From NCBI GenBank assembly GCA_946998295.1, contig CAMPYS010000071.1, forward strand, positions 1 through 5,988: a stretch of 5,988 nt of DNA. The letters run 5' to 3'. This DNA comes from an uncultured Prevotella sp. GTDB lineage: Bacteria; Bacteroidota; Bacteroidia; Bacteroidales; Bacteroidaceae. Below the pieces are notes generated by a model. It did not search any database. It was not told the DNA's origin and was given only the letters and a program-made list of their open reading frames with translations. A program made the translations under genes and the position numbers. Shown one piece after another: positions 5,798 to 5,988 of this stretch; within the stretch, counting starts at the first letter, position 1, and every line of letters starts with the position of its first letter.

Positions 5798-5823
5798 GTT
5801 ATCCTGTTTATAATTCTGTTATA
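5798..5823 (-). repeat. Imperfect tandem leader repeat (TATAAACAGGATAAC type)
   Basis: On the minus strand this reads TATAACAGAAT followed by TATAAACAGGATAAC: two imperfect copies of about 12 bases between the HNH-like stop and the next small gene. Related AGGATAA/AGAATAAC strings occur at four more gene junctions (5470-5478, 5219-5227, 1945-1953, 1698-1706). It may be a recurring translation or processing signal, or simply A/T-rich leader composition. Confidence 0.4.
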
Positions 5824-5988
5824 ATACTCTTCGATATGTATGTCCACATTTTATATTTGATATGATGTTTAGGTGAACACCATATTTGTGTGCTATGTCC
5901 ACGCACCTTTCCCCTTGTTTCAACAATTTTTTGACCTCCCTTACCTGTAAATCAGATAATTTCCCACTTTTATGTGAAATTCCATTGT
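5819..5988 (-). CDS. C-terminal helix-turn-helix part of a probable HNH endonuclease
   Basis: An open frame from the right edge to the TAA at 5819-5821 gives the last 55 residues of a larger protein. The segment GKLSDLQVREVKKLLKQGE followed by CVDIAHKYGVHLNIISNIKC and GHTY is a helix-turn-helix of the kind found at the C-terminus of many phage HNH homing-type endonucleases, where it helps DNA recognition. The phrases NGISHKSGKLSD before it and ISNIKCGHTY after it fit that family. The HNH catalytic domain lies outside the window, so a recombinase or other HTH protein is possible. Such selfish endonucleases are often inserted near terminase genes. Confidence 0.6.
   Translation of the reverse strand, partial: NGISHKSGKLSDLQVREVKKLLKQGERCVDIAHKYGVHLNIISNIKCGHTYRRVL

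Overview
The window looks like part of a tailed-phage (or prophage) genome with a Bacteroidales-type host such as Bacteroides or Prevotella. All eight complete protein genes and both partial genes run right to left on the minus strand. They are tightly packed, often overlapping by a few bases, and follow the order of a packaging/head module. The host assignment rests on the style of the proteins and on one intergenic promoter that matches the Bacteroidetes primary-sigma consensus (TTTG, 20-base spacer, TAnnTTTG). No minus-strand promoter of that type was found, so the genes are probably read from a promoter to the right of the window.

In transcription order (right to left): the C-terminal end of a probable HNH-type endonuclease with a helix-turn-helix (5819-5988); two small basic proteins of unknown function (5510-5761, whose true start may be upstream across an A9 tract, and 5220-5453); a ParB-like nuclease-domain protein (4443-5198); a 165-residue protein whose C-terminal half resembles phage Barnase/EndoU/ColicinE5-RelE-type nuclease domains (3946-4443); a 149-base gap (3797-3945); a small-terminase-like HTH protein with a four-cysteine zinc site (3233-3796); the large terminase (1954-3240); an 80-residue unknown (1699-1941); the portal protein (204-1694); and the N-terminus of a class I SAM-dependent methyltransferase (1-214).

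The terminase pair recognises and cuts the DNA and pumps it through the portal ring. The ParB-like protein and the methyltransferase are common phage accessory DNA-acting proteins, and the 165-residue protein may be another nuclease.

The most interesting element is the 149-base gap. It carries a complete non-coding transcription unit on the opposite (plus) strand: a consensus Bacteroidetes promoter (3815-3846), a compact RNA of about 105 bases with a 7-bp closing stem, a D-arm-like hairpin and a TpsiC-like hairpin, and an intrinsic terminator (3929-3958). It resembles a tRNA in layout but lacks a usable anticodon loop. It is best described as a tRNA-like small RNA of unknown function, placed divergent to the terminase genes and convergent with the 165-residue gene.
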